Positions 1 to 6,335 of a stretch of DNA of 10,502 nucleotides are shown piece after piece. The notes under the pieces are model-generated. The model was not told where the DNA came from and ran no database searches. It saw only the letters and a program-made list of their open reading frames with translations. The DNA lies in assembly GCA_964584135.1 (NCBI GenBank), contig CAZOYN010000029.1, positions 1 to 10,502 on the forward strand, read 5' to 3'. The position numbers and the translations under genes are program-made. How positions within the stretch are numbered: the stretch's first letter is position 1; each line of letters begins with the position of its first letter. Source of the DNA: CAZOYN01 sp964584135 (GTDB lineage Bacteria > Patescibacteriota > Saccharimonadia > Saccharimonadales > UBA4665).

Positions 1-155
1 CGGGCGGATTGGTATTCGGCGTTTTCGGCGAGGTCCCCGAGTTCGCGGGCGGTTTTAATGGCTTCAGCAATGGCGGCCCGCTTGGCGACCAGGATTGCCA
101 GTTCGCCCTTCAGGTCATCAACCCCACTCTGGGTTAAGCGAAATAGTTTTTTCAT
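1..155 (-). CDS. greA: Transcription elongation factor GreA, N-terminal fragment (runs off window)
   Basis: GreA enters the secondary channel of RNA polymerase and stimulates cleavage of backtracked transcripts. Translating the minus strand from the ATG at 155 gives 51 codons with no stop before the window edge. The peptide begins MKKLFRLTQSGVDDLK and continues to RELGDLAENAEYQSAR. The pattern of a helical segment followed by E-x-GDL-x-ENAEY-x-x-AR is the signature of the GreA/GreB N-terminal coiled coil; the acidic pair in GDL-x-EN lies at the coiled-coil tip that reaches the polymerase active site. The start is supported by a strong Shine-Dalgarno AAGGAG (161-166), 5 nt from the ATG, overlapping the proS stop codon. 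The gene follows proS by 9 nt and is probably co-transcribed and translationally coupled with it. GreA versus GreB cannot be settled from the fragment, but CPR genomes normally have one, called GreA. Confidence 0.9.
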   Translation of the reverse strand, partial: MKKLFRLTQSGVDDLKGELAILVAKRAAIAEAIKTARELGDLAENAEYQSA

Positions 156-164
156 ACCTGCTCC

Positions 165-1415
165 TTATCCCTTTAAGGTGTGCATTAATTCGTCTGGTGA
201 TACTTGGCGGACGTCGCTTGACGAGCGAGCTTTTAGCTCGTAGCTGCCGGCCACCAGGGTTTTATCGCTTACCACGATGCGGTAGGGGATGCCCAGTAGG
301 TCGGCGTCGGCAAACTTTTCGCCTGGACGTACGTCACGGTCGTCATATAATACTCCAACGCCGTTATTAGTCAATAGTTCATATATGGCATCGGCCTGTT
401 TGGCCACCTCTGAGCCATCACCGAGACGGGCCAGATACACTTTAGCCGGCGCCACAGCCTCTGGCCAGACCAGGCCTTTATCGTCACTTAAAACCTCGGC
501 AATGGTGCCCAGAACCCGGCTGACGCCAATGCCGTAGCAGCCCATGGTGACGGTAACTATCTTGCCCTGCTCATCGGTGACGGTCAGGTCAAACGGTGTC
601 GAAAATTTGGTGCCAAGGCTGAAGATATTGCCGACTTCTATAGCCCGTACTTCTTCTAGGTCGTCCCGCCTAAGACCCAGGTCAGCAATTACTTCATCGG
701 TGAATACCTCTTTGTTAATCGCCAGCTGTTTAGCCCGGTCGAGGTAGATGGTATCCTCACCGGCCTCGCTCAGGGTCTGGAACTCGTGGCTATACTTACT
801 GAAGCTACCGCCGCTCGCAGATGTCAGGAACGTCCGGTCGCCGATACCCAAGCGCTCGAAGACTTTCGTGTAGGCGGCCTGGGCTTGGGCATAAAAGGCC
901 TCGTGTTGTTCCTGGGATAAGGCAAATGAGTACATGTCCTTCATTAAAAACTCGCGGCCACGCATCAGGCCACTCTTGCTGCGCAGTTCATTGCGGAACT
1001 TTGTCTGGATTTGGTAGGCTGCCAGTGGTAGGTCTTTATACGATGTTACAAACTGCTTCAGCAATGGCGACAGGTTCTCTTCGTGCGAAAAGCCCAGGCC
1101 GAGCTCGGCCCCATTAACCAACTTGGTTTTAAACCAGTCATCTACGACCGTGTCGTCCCAACGGCCGGTTGCCTCGTAGCGTTCTTTTACTTGCAAGGCC
1201 GGCATCAGTATTTCCTGGCCGCCAATGGCGTCCATTTCTTCACGGATGATAGTGGCTATGTTGTTGAGCACTTTCAGCCCCAGGGGCAAAAAACTGTAAA
1301 CGCCAGCCATTTCTTTATGGATGAATCCGGCTTGAATCAGCAGCTGGGCGTTTTTGGCCGTCTCGTCCGCTGGCACGGTTTTGGAGGTCTTAGTAAAAAG
1401 TTGACTCAGTTTCAT
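165..1415 (-). CDS. proS: Prolyl-tRNA synthetase, short form without the editing insertion
   Basis: This class II aminoacyl-tRNA synthetase charges tRNA-Pro with proline in the cytoplasm. It has 416 residues, against about 570 in E. coli. Visible elements in order: motif 1 region ending PALQVKERYEATGRW (72-86); motif 2 with KFRNELRSKSGLMRGREFLMKDMYSF-type sequence (139-164); a GGS-SHEF-like substrate-binding stretch (202-212); EVGNIFSLGTKFS (260-272); motif 3 GCYGIGVSR (292-300); then a C-terminal anticodon-binding domain (about 325-416) containing DDRDVRPGEKFADADLLGIPYRI-type sequence. Only about 75 residues separate motif 2 from the EVGN segment, so the roughly 180-residue INS editing domain of E. 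coli-type enzymes is missing, as in other short bacterial ProRS. Mischarged Ala-tRNA-Pro would then need a free-standing editor or go uncorrected. The ATG at 1415 has no Shine-Dalgarno; an extended -10 lies just upstream. It ends 9 nt before greA. Confidence 0.96.
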   Translation of the reverse strand: MKLSQLFTKTSKTVPADETAKNAQLLIQAGFIHKEMAGVYSFLPLGLKVLNNIATIIREEMDAIGGQEILMPALQVKERYEATGRWDDTVVDDWFKTKLVNGAELGLGFSHEENLSPLLKQFVTSYKDLPLAAYQIQTKFRNELRSKSGLMRGREFLMKDMYSFALSQEQHEAFYAQAQAAYTKVFERLGIGDRTFLTSASGGSFSKYSHEFQTLSEAGEDTIYLDRAKQLAINKEVFTDEVIADLGLRRDDLEEVRAIEVGNIFSLGTKFSTPFDLTVTDEQGKIVTVTMGCYGIGVSRVLGTIAEVLSDDKGLVWPEAVAPAKVYLARLGDGSEVAKQADAIYELLTNNGVGVLYDDRDVRPGEKFADADLLGIPYRIVVSDKTLVAGSYELKARSSSDVRQVSPDELMHTLKG

Positions 1416-1436
1416 AATGTTGCGCTTATTGGCACT

Positions 1437-1445
1437 ATTGTATCA
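1437..1445 (-). promoter_or_regulatory. Putative extended -10 promoter element for proS-greA
   Basis: On the minus strand the sequence reads TGATACAAT, which fits the extended -10 pattern TGnTAtAAT with one mismatch. No good -35 is seen at the matching distance, as is common for extended -10 promoters. Transcription would start near 1430, leaving a leader of about 15 nt before the proS ATG. Confidence 0.45.
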
Positions 1446-1501
1446 TCTTGACGGCTAAGTTTATGCGGTATGCCAACGTTTTTAGTAGAGTCCCTTAAGC
1501 C

Positions 1502-1524
1502 GAGTACACATTGAGTGTGTACCC
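1502..1524. promoter_or_regulatory. Palindromic operator-like repeat, copy 1 (upstream of proS)
   Basis: The core reads GTACACA-TTGAG-TGTGTAC (1504-1522): a perfect 7-bp inverted repeat around a 5-bp spacer. The identical 23 bases, including the asymmetric spacer and the flanking GA and C bases, recur at 6727-6749. Around this copy the symmetry extends outward: TTAAGC (1495-1500) faces GCTTGA (1526-1531), pairing at 5 of 6 positions across a 3-by-3 mismatch. There is no T-run on either side, so it does not look like a terminator. It lies 87-109 bp upstream of the proS start. I infer a binding site, possibly for the ribbon-helix-helix protein encoded at 6774-7079, whose gene carries the other copy. 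Confidence 0.55.
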
Positions 1525-1553
1525 TGCTTGAAGCCTATATCAAAACCAAAGCC

Positions 1554-2330
1554 TTAACTCAGGTGGATGACAAACAAAGCCACGAAGGCCACGCCGTTCT
1601 TAATGGCGTGGAGGGTAATGGAGCTCCAGAGGCTGCCGGTTTTTTCGCGCAGGTACACAAGCACGAGCGACAAGATAAACGTATCGAGGGCGCCAATCCA
1701 CAGCGGGCCGGCCGCGCCGCCCTCCGGCAAATGGGCCGCCGCGAAAATCAGGCTGGTTACCAAGGCGGCGTTCACTACGGGCATCGCCCTCCTGAGGCTG
1801 CCGTACAAAAAGCCGCGGACCATAATTTCTTCGGTGAGCGGCGGCAAAATCACCAGGCTGGCGAAGGTTAAGAGTAGCTGCAGGCTGCCGTGAACATCAG
1901 TGAAGCCAATATCCTGCTGTTGCTGGGCGTTAAAACCGTGCACTGAATGGCTAACGATGCCAACCATAATAAAAAACAAAACGTAATAGACTGGTGCGGC
2001 CAACAAGGCCCGGCCAACGTCCGACCAGCGCGGTTTTTTAAGCCCCAGCAGCTTAAAATTGGCGTTATGGACGCGCAAAAACAGATATATCGCTGACAGC
2101 ACAAAGGCTTCCGCCACTAAAATAAAGATAAACTGCCCGGTAACTGAATTGCTGAGCCAATCATTAGCCTGGGCCGCGGACCAGTGTTTAAGTACCGGGT
2201 AAATCCATACCAAGATGCCGGCAAACAGCTGCGAAGCAAAAAAGATTGCCACCACAAAAACGACGCCCAGCCAGGGGTTCCAGGGAGCTGGACTGACACT
2301 TGGCGCTGGCTCAGAAGAAGCGTTTGACAT
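1554..2330 (-). CDS. CPBP-family intramembrane glutamic-type protease
   Basis: This 258-residue polytopic membrane protein carries all three CPBP (CAAX protease / bacteriocin-processing, formerly Abi) signatures. These are EEIMVRGFLYGSLRR with E167, E168 and R172 (EExxxR motif); FAAAH with H200 (FxxxH); and HAIKN with H241 and N245 (HxxxN/B). A Pro/Ser-rich cytoplasmic N-terminus (1-18) is followed by about seven hydrophobic segments, for example 19-45, 64-86, 108-127, 150-164, 185-200, 208-227 and 236-255. The family includes eukaryotic Rce1, which cleaves prenylated CAAX proteins; bacterial members process peptides or confer bacteriocin self-immunity, and the substrate here is unknown. The ATG at 2330 lies inside the end of rseP (20-nt overlap, different frame) and lacks a Shine-Dalgarno, so translation is probably coupled. 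It puts two intramembrane proteases side by side in one transcript. It takes an unusual place between rseP and proS. Confidence 0.92.
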   Translation of the reverse strand: MSNASSEPAPSVSPAPWNPWLGVVFVVAIFFASQLFAGILVWIYPVLKHWSAAQANDWLSNSVTGQFIFILVAEAFVLSAIYLFLRVHNANFKLLGLKKPRWSDVGRALLAAPVYYVLFFIMVGIVSHSVHGFNAQQQQDIGFTDVHGSLQLLLTFASLVILPPLTEEIMVRGFLYGSLRRAMPVVNAALVTSLIFAAAHLPEGGAAGPLWIGALDTFILSLVLVYLREKTGSLWSSITLHAIKNGVAFVALFVIHLS

Positions 2331-3480
2331 CGACAGTGGTAATTAAGATGACCAGGCCGATGAGCACCACGAAGCCAGTGGCGTTTACCAATTCCTCGGC
2401 GCGGGCGCTGAGCGGCCGCTGTAAGCCACGGGTGATGAGCGTGATCCACAGCCGGCCACCGTCCAGCGCCGGGATTGGCAAGATATTCATTATCGCCAGG
2501 GTCAAGGAAATGATGGCAATGATCAGCAACATAAATTGGTAGCCCAGCAAACTGCCATCTTTTAAGATGACAAAAATACCCACTGGCCCGGAAACTTGGC
2601 TGGAAGCCTGGCTTTGGCCGTTCTCGCGGGCCGTGTGGTTGCCGGTCAGCGCGCCGGCAATGGTGCTGCCCAAGCCCGCCAGGGCATGGCCCAGCCCCTG
2701 GAAGGTCAGGCCCGTAATTTGGGCGCTAAAGCCGACGGCCACAATTGGTGCCGACCAGGTGGAGCGCTGCAGCTGGTACTCCGATGGCGAGATGCCTAAG
2801 TAGCCCTGTGGGTTATTGGTTTTGGCGCTGGCATCCACAAACTTCTTGGTCCGCAGCGTCAGCCGGGCCTGCGCTTCGTGCCCCGCCCGCACATACAACA
2901 CGTCAACCGTTTGGCCGGCAAAATGTTTGGTTATATCCGGCAACTTTTCGGCCGCGCTGACTGCCACCGGGCTATAGCCTGGCAGCCGCAGCGCGGTTAA
3001 CTGGTCTGACGGCTGGAGGCCAGCCTTGGCCGCCGGCGATCCCGGCTCAACGTAACCAACCAAAACTTCGCTGGTTATAAGTTGTGTATCTCTCTTGACC
3101 GTGAACTGGTTATCGACTAGTTTAGGCATGCCGACCAGGGCCACAATCGTGAATAGCACCAAGGCGGTGAGCAGGTTCATGACCACGCCGGCGGCCATAA
3201 TTTTGCTCTTGACCCAGAGCGTGGCGGCGCCAAAACTACCCGTTTCGGTGTCGGTATCATGCTCGCCTTTTAGCTTGACAAAACCGCCAAGCGGCAAGGC
3301 ATTAATACTAAATAGCCAGCCGGCCTTGGTTTTGTGCTTCCATACCCGTGGCGGGAAAAAGATGCCGAATTCTTCGACCTCGACGCCATTGCGCCGGGCC
3401 ACAATAAAGTGCCCCCACTCGTGGACCACCACCAAGCCAATGAACAATACCAGCCCCACGATTAACAGAAAAATTGCCAT
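2311..3480 (-). CDS. rseP: RseP/RasP-type site-2 zinc metalloprotease
   Basis: This 389-residue integral membrane protease cleaves transmembrane segments of substrates, classically anti-sigma factors and remnant signal peptides. The first helix (2-19) leads directly into the zinc-binding HEWGH at 20-24. The next hydrophobic stretch (about 95-120) contains the MNLLTALVLF-type sequence. A single PDZ domain follows (about 135-215, GYVEPGSPAAKAGLQPSDQL). The C-terminal core has a helix ending in NILPIPALDGG (332-342), where D340 is the third zinc ligand, and a last helix (about 367-380). E. coli RseP has two PDZ domains; this protein has one, as in B. subtilis RasP. It starts 2 nt after the frr stop, without a visible Shine-Dalgarno, and its end overlaps the CPBP protease start by 20 nt. 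In many bacteria rseP follows frr-uppS-cdsA-dxr; here it follows frr directly. It ends in UGA. The name RseP versus RasP is a matter of convention. Confidence 0.95.
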   Translation of the reverse strand: MAIFLLIVGLVLFIGLVVVHEWGHFIVARRNGVEVEEFGIFFPPRVWKHKTKAGWLFSINALPLGGFVKLKGEHDTDTETGSFGAATLWVKSKIMAAGVVMNLLTALVLFTIVALVGMPKLVDNQFTVKRDTQLITSEVLVGYVEPGSPAAKAGLQPSDQLTALRLPGYSPVAVSAAEKLPDITKHFAGQTVDVLYVRAGHEAQARLTLRTKKFVDASAKTNNPQGYLGISPSEYQLQRSTWSAPIVAVGFSAQITGLTFQGLGHALAGLGSTIAGALTGNHTARENGQSQASSQVSGPVGIFVILKDGSLLGYQFMLLIIAIISLTLAIMNILPIPALDGGRLWITLITRGLQRPLSARAEELVNATGFVVLIGLVILITTVDVKRFF

Positions 3481-3482
3481 GT

Positions 3483-4046
3483 TTATAGTGTCATAATTTC
3501 GTTTTCTTTGGCTTTGGTGGCGGTCTCCACACTGCTACGGGCTTTACCGACAGCCTCCTCTACCTGGCTATTCAACCGTTTGGCATCGTCTTCGCCCAGC
3601 TGTTTGTCTTTTTTGGCTTGATCAATCACATCCAGGGCTTCGTGTCGGATACTGCGCAGGCTAATCATGGCTTCTTCCTGTTTTTGGCCAACTTGCTTGG
3701 CTAGCTCGCGGCGGCGTTCTTCATTGAGCGGCGGAACCGGCACCCGCACGACCCGCCCGTCATCAGCCGGGTTTAAGCCCAGCGCCGGATTATTGCGGAT
3801 GGCGGTGGCAATGGCCTGCAAATTGTTCGGGTCAAAGGGGCTAATTTGGATCAGTTTGGCTTCGGGCACCGTAATAGTGGCAACCTGGATGAGCGGCATA
3901 GACGTGCCGTAGGCTTCCACAAGCACGCCATCGAGCATGGCGGCACTGGCCCGCCCCGTCCGGAGCGTCCGCAGATTACTTTCAAAATGCTCGACGGCCT
4001 GGTTGAGTTTGGCCTGGGCTTGTGCCACAACTTGGTTTGGATCCAT
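3483..4046 (-). CDS. frr: Ribosome recycling factor
   Basis: RRF works with EF-G to split the post-termination ribosome into subunits. The protein has 187 residues, matching the family's usual 185. It shows the long-helix domain ends (about 1-29 and 105-187), with the characteristic LRTLRTGRASAAMLDGVLVEAYGTSMPLIQ-type region (about 26-54), where R32 in TGRA is in the conserved segment. It also shows the ITVPEAKLIQISPFD beta domain, AIRNNPALGLNPADDG, and the PPLNEERRRELAKQV hinge. It begins 18 nt after the tsf stop. A GGAG (4061-4064) sits 14 nt from the ATG, rather far for a Shine-Dalgarno. In most bacteria pyrH (UMP kinase) separates tsf and frr; it is absent here. Neighbours are all translation genes plus rseP. 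Confidence 0.97.
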   Translation of the reverse strand: MDPNQVVAQAQAKLNQAVEHFESNLRTLRTGRASAAMLDGVLVEAYGTSMPLIQVATITVPEAKLIQISPFDPNNLQAIATAIRNNPALGLNPADDGRVVRVPVPPLNEERRRELAKQVGQKQEEAMISLRSIRHEALDVIDQAKKDKQLGEDDAKRLNSQVEEAVGKARSSVETATKAKENEIMTL

Positions 4047-4064
4047 TGTTTTATTGTACGCTCC

Positions 4065-4661
4065 CTAGGCGACTTCGCCGAGAGCCAGGCGGTTAAAGCG
4101 GCGGACAACAATGTTCTCGCCCAGGCGGGCGCTGTGCTCTTTGACGTAATCGCCAACCGTTTGGTCAGGGTTCTTCACGAAGGGTTGGTCGAGTAGGCAG
4201 CGTTCCGCGAAGTGCTTCTGGACTTGGCCGTCGACAATTTTGTCGACCATGTTGGCCGGCTTGCCTTCGGCTTTGGCTTTATCGGCAAATTCGGCCCGGA
4301 CTTTTTCCTGCTCCTCTGGTGAGACTTCGTCGGCGCTGACATATTGGGGATTGGACGCCGCGATGTGCATCGCCAAATCTTTAACTAAGGTAACGAAAAT
4401 TTCATTTTTGGCCACGAAGTCGGTTTCGCAGTTTACTTCTACCAGCACCCCGATCCGGCCGTCGTGGTTGTAGGTACCAACCAGGCCGGCGCGGGCTTCG
4501 CGCTCCCCGCGCTTTTCGGCCTTGGTCAGACCTTTTTTGCGCATAGCAGCCAGGGCTTTGTCAAAGTCACCACCCGACTCTTCCAAGGCTGCTTTTGCAT
4601 CTGTTAAACCAACGCCGGTTAAATCTTTTAGTCGCTTAATTTCAGTAATATCGAGGGTCAT
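4065..4661 (-). CDS. tsf: Elongation factor Ts, short form
   Basis: EF-Ts is the guanine nucleotide exchange factor that recycles EF-Tu-GDP. The 198-residue protein opens with a UBA-like N-terminal domain (about 3-45: IKRLKDLTGVGLTDAKAALEES). The core domain contains VEVNCETDFVAKN (about 73-85), whose TDFV segment inserts into EF-Tu to displace magnesium. The C-terminal part includes LLDQPFVKNP and ends with GENIVVRRFNRLALGE. It resembles the Thermus-type factor (196 aa) with one core subdomain rather than the E. coli form (283 aa). The start shares one base with the rpsB stop (TAATG). A strong Shine-Dalgarno, AAGGTGA (4668-4674), lies 6 nt upstream inside rpsB, so the two genes are translationally coupled. 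Confidence 0.97.
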   Translation of the reverse strand: MTLDITEIKRLKDLTGVGLTDAKAALEESGGDFDKALAAMRKKGLTKAEKRGEREARAGLVGTYNHDGRIGVLVEVNCETDFVAKNEIFVTLVKDLAMHIAASNPQYVSADEVSPEEQEKVRAEFADKAKAEGKPANMVDKIVDGQVQKHFAERCLLDQPFVKNPDQTVGDYVKEHSARLGENIVVRRFNRLALGEVA

Positions 4662-5398
4662 TATTTATCACCTTCCTCTTTTACTTCCGGCTTTTCTTCA
4701 ACTTTTTTAATCTTGCCTTTGCCGGTGTCGATAGCTGTTTTAATGTAGTCGGCCATGAGCTGGATGGTCTTAATGGCATCGTCGTTCGCCGGAACCGGGT
4801 AAGTCACCTGGCTAGGGTCGGCGTTGGTGTCGCACAGAGCCACCGTTGGGATCTTCATCTTGTTGGCTTCGCGGACGGCGTTGGTGTCATGCGTGACGTC
4901 GACGATAAAGACGGCACCGGGGCGACCGTTCATGTCTTTGATGCCGCCGTAGAGGATGTTCATAGCGTCAATTTCTTCCTGGTAGCGCTGCACTTCCAGC
5001 TTGCTGTACTTGTTGGCCAGTTCGCCGGTCGCCATGCGAGCTTCCAAGTCTTTGAGGTGCTTCACCCGGCCACCGATGGTGTTGCCGTTAGTGAGCATAC
5101 CGCCCAGCCAGCGCTCGGTGACGTACGGCATGTTGGTGTCTTCGGCCAACTTCTTAATGATGTCCTGGGCTTGGCGCTTGGTGCCCACCAGCAAGATTTG
5201 CTTGCCTTCAGCAGCAGTCTTGGTCAGGAACTCCAGCGCCGCCTCCAGGTTGGTGACCGTTTTTGTGAGGTCGATAATGTGGGTGCCGTTGCGCTTGGAA
5301 TGAATAAACGGCGCCATTTTAGGATGCCAACGGGCGGTCTTGTGGCCAAAATGCGCGCCGGCTTCTAATAGTTGTTTAATGTCCACATCGGTGGCCAT
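4661..5398 (-). CDS. rpsB: 30S ribosomal protein S2
   Basis: S2 (uS2) binds the platform/body junction of the small subunit and is needed for S1 docking in bacteria that have S1. At 245 residues it has normal length. It shows LLEAGAHFGHKTARWHPKMAPFI (11-33), the IDLTKTVTNLEAALEFL region, TERWLGGMLTN (family signature, about 92-102), and PGAVFIVDVTHDTNAVREANKMKIPTVALCDTNADP with YPVPANDDA near the end of the fold. A Lys/Glu-rich tail (about 228-245) follows the fold. The ATG at 5398 has an AAAGGA Shine-Dalgarno (5405-5410) at 6-nt spacing. It heads the rpsB-tsf-frr-rseP-CPBP block. The promoter and leader are described separately. Confidence 0.98.
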   Translation of the reverse strand: MATDVDIKQLLEAGAHFGHKTARWHPKMAPFIHSKRNGTHIIDLTKTVTNLEAALEFLTKTAAEGKQILLVGTKRQAQDIIKKLAEDTNMPYVTERWLGGMLTNGNTIGGRVKHLKDLEARMATGELANKYSKLEVQRYQEEIDAMNILYGGIKDMNGRPGAVFIVDVTHDTNAVREANKMKIPTVALCDTNADPSQVTYPVPANDDAIKTIQLMADYIKTAIDTGKGKIKKVEEKPEVKEEGDK

Positions 5399-5513
5399 GT
5401 GCGGTCCTTTCTCTTCGGCCCTGGAACTCTTGCGTGCCTACACGGCTAACCGCCAGAGAGGATTAAACCCTGAGCCTGCTTCGTTAATTTACTCAGTCAT
5501 TCTAACAGATAGA
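5399..5513 (-). promoter_or_regulatory. rpsB promoter and structured 5' leader (putative)
   Basis: On the minus strand TGTTAGAAT (5499-5507) is a good extended -10. TTGCGG 17 bp upstream, in the end of the preceding gene, is a partial -35. Transcription from about 5492 would give a leader of about 94 nt, long for this compact region. The leader can fold: CUCUGG (5458-5453) pairs with CCAGGG (5424-5419, one G-U), enclosing a small hairpin CGUG-UAGG-CACG (5444-5433). S2 is known to autoregulate rpsB-tsf through the leader in E. coli and other groups, so an S2-binding leader is plausible here. I do not recognise a named leader-motif family, and the fold was worked out by eye. Confidence 0.4.
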
Positions 5514-6242
5514 CTACGCTGCCGCAATATCTTTGGCATGGGCCACGGCCACCAGGCCGGCCAAGCAAATGAGCTGCTGTTCGGGACCTCTCAAATTATT
5601 GCCGTCCACCTCTACAAATGGCTGCAAGGGATTATAGCGTTGTGGCGAGCTGCTCAAACCGGCCGGCGACACCATATCTGTTTCCAGGCTCAGGCCACGC
5701 CGCCTATCAACCCTGGCTATTACTATATTACTAATAAACTCACTGTAGAGTGCTGGATCACTACCATACCGCTTGCCGTTCTGCTGATACCGCAAGTCTT
5801 TAGCCATACGCCGCATACTCTGGCCAGCCAAGACGCTGAGACTGTCGTTGGTACGGTCTGGCCACAGTAAACGGGCTTGCATGCCATAACGCCTAGTGCT
5901 TGGGATGACCCCATCGCTCATACGGACTACGAGCTTGGGGTCGGAAAGCCCTAATTTAGCAGCAGCCACCGTTATACCGGACAAATAACGCACTCCCCGG
6001 CGGGCGGACCGGGCTTTTTGTTCGGGCGTACGCATGCGGCTAATGACTTTACCATTGACCCTTACCCGCAACGAACCAGACCCCTGTTCCTCAAGATCCA
6101 CAGCACGGTCAGTGGCTAAACTCTCAAGTAACCTAGAGAGGGGCGTGCCGGCCGCATCTGCCTGGACGGCTCGTGGTACGTCAACGTACAGGCCGGTGCT
6201 GTCACTAGACGGCTTTAAGCCAAACTGCAACTTCTCGTCCAT
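5514..6242 (-). CDS. Conserved-looking protein of unknown function upstream of rpsB
   Basis: I do not recognise this protein. From the ATG at 6242 it has 242 residues. A TTG three codons upstream (6251) would fall within the -10 box and is unlikely as a start. It has no signal peptide and no clear membrane segment, so it is probably cytoplasmic. Features: an acidic/neutral first third with SLRVRVNGKV, then a strongly basic stretch (TPEQKARSARRGVRYLSG, about 75-90), a second Arg/Lys-rich part (SMRRMAKDLRYQQNGKRYG, about 143-161), and an Ala-rich C-terminus (VAVAHAKDIAAA). The two basic segments suggest a nucleic-acid or ribosome partner, but that is a guess. Codon use is less biased than in the neighbouring ribosomal genes (more TTA, AGG and CGA), suggesting low expression. 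It is transcribed divergently from rpmE and ends just upstream of the rpsB promoter. The plus-strand frame over its 3' half is poorer in every respect. Confidence 0.72.
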   Translation of the reverse strand: MDEKLQFGLKPSSDSTGLYVDVPRAVQADAAGTPLSRLLESLATDRAVDLEEQGSGSLRVRVNGKVISRMRTPEQKARSARRGVRYLSGITVAAAKLGLSDPKLVVRMSDGVIPSTRRYGMQARLLWPDRTNDSLSVLAGQSMRRMAKDLRYQQNGKRYGSDPALYSEFISNIVIARVDRRRGLSLETDMVSPAGLSSSPQRYNPLQPFVEVDGNNLRGPEQQLICLAGLVAVAHAKDIAAA

Positions 6243-6250
6243 GAGCAGCA

Positions 6251-6256
6251 ATTATA
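6251..6256 (-). promoter_or_regulatory. Consensus -10 box for the unknown gene; probable leaderless mRNA
   Basis: The minus strand reads TATAAT, followed after 8 nt by the ATG at 6242. Initiation at the usual 6-9 nt downstream of the -10 would put the first transcribed base at or right next to the start codon. The -35 is weak (TGGTTA at 16 bp spacing, 3 of 6 matches). Confidence 0.55.
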
Positions 6257-6297
6257 CGGCCTGGCTTTTCGATAACCATGAGCGCTACACAGGGGAG

Positions 6298-6326
6298 TTG
6301 ACCTTTAGCTAACAGATGTGTATACT
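6298..6326 (+). promoter_or_regulatory. rpmE promoter, near-consensus sigma70 type; probable leaderless mRNA
   Basis: TTGACC (6298-6303) and TATACT (6321-6326) are separated by exactly 17 bp, matching 5 of 6 consensus bases in each hexamer. Only 9 nt separate the -10 from the rpmE ATG at 6336, so the transcript would start about 0-3 nt before the start codon. No Shine-Dalgarno is present or possible in such a transcript. Confidence 0.75.
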
Positions 6327-6335
6327 AATCGGGAC

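Larger units (their letters stand above)
1416..1553. other. Intergenic region between the CPBP protease and proS
   Basis: This 138-bp gap is the largest in the left-hand minus-strand gene block. It holds the first copy of the palindromic repeat (1502-1524), the extended -10 at 1437-1445, and a weaker promoter-like pair on the minus strand: TTGATA at 1538-1543 and TACACA at 1516-1521, 16 bp apart, the second hexamer being part of the palindrome arm. I see no hairpin followed by a T-run that would serve as an intrinsic terminator, and no convincing small gene. Confidence 0.6.

Noticed and set aside
226..240. CGAGCT-TTT-AGCTCG hairpin near the proS 3' end
   Set aside because: It lies within conserved coding sequence, has no T-run, and is of a size expected by chance.
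1495..1531. Palindrome copy 1 with extended outer arms as an intrinsic terminator
   Set aside because: Neither strand has a T-run after the stem, the stem is interrupted by a 3-by-3 mismatch, and the core recurs upstream of another gene.
1515..1871. GTG-initiated plus-strand frame beginning inside the palindrome
   Set aside because: Almost all of it is antisense to the CPBP protease, and it has no ribosome-binding site.
4889..5368. Plus-strand open frame of 159 codons inside rpsB
   Set aside because: Antisense shadow of S2, which is certain by family motifs.
5340..5870. Plus-strand open frame of 176 codons across the rpsB leader and the unknown gene
   Set aside because: It runs antisense through the rpsB start, the rpsB promoter and the end of the unknown gene, lacks a ribosome-binding site, and its protein looks random.
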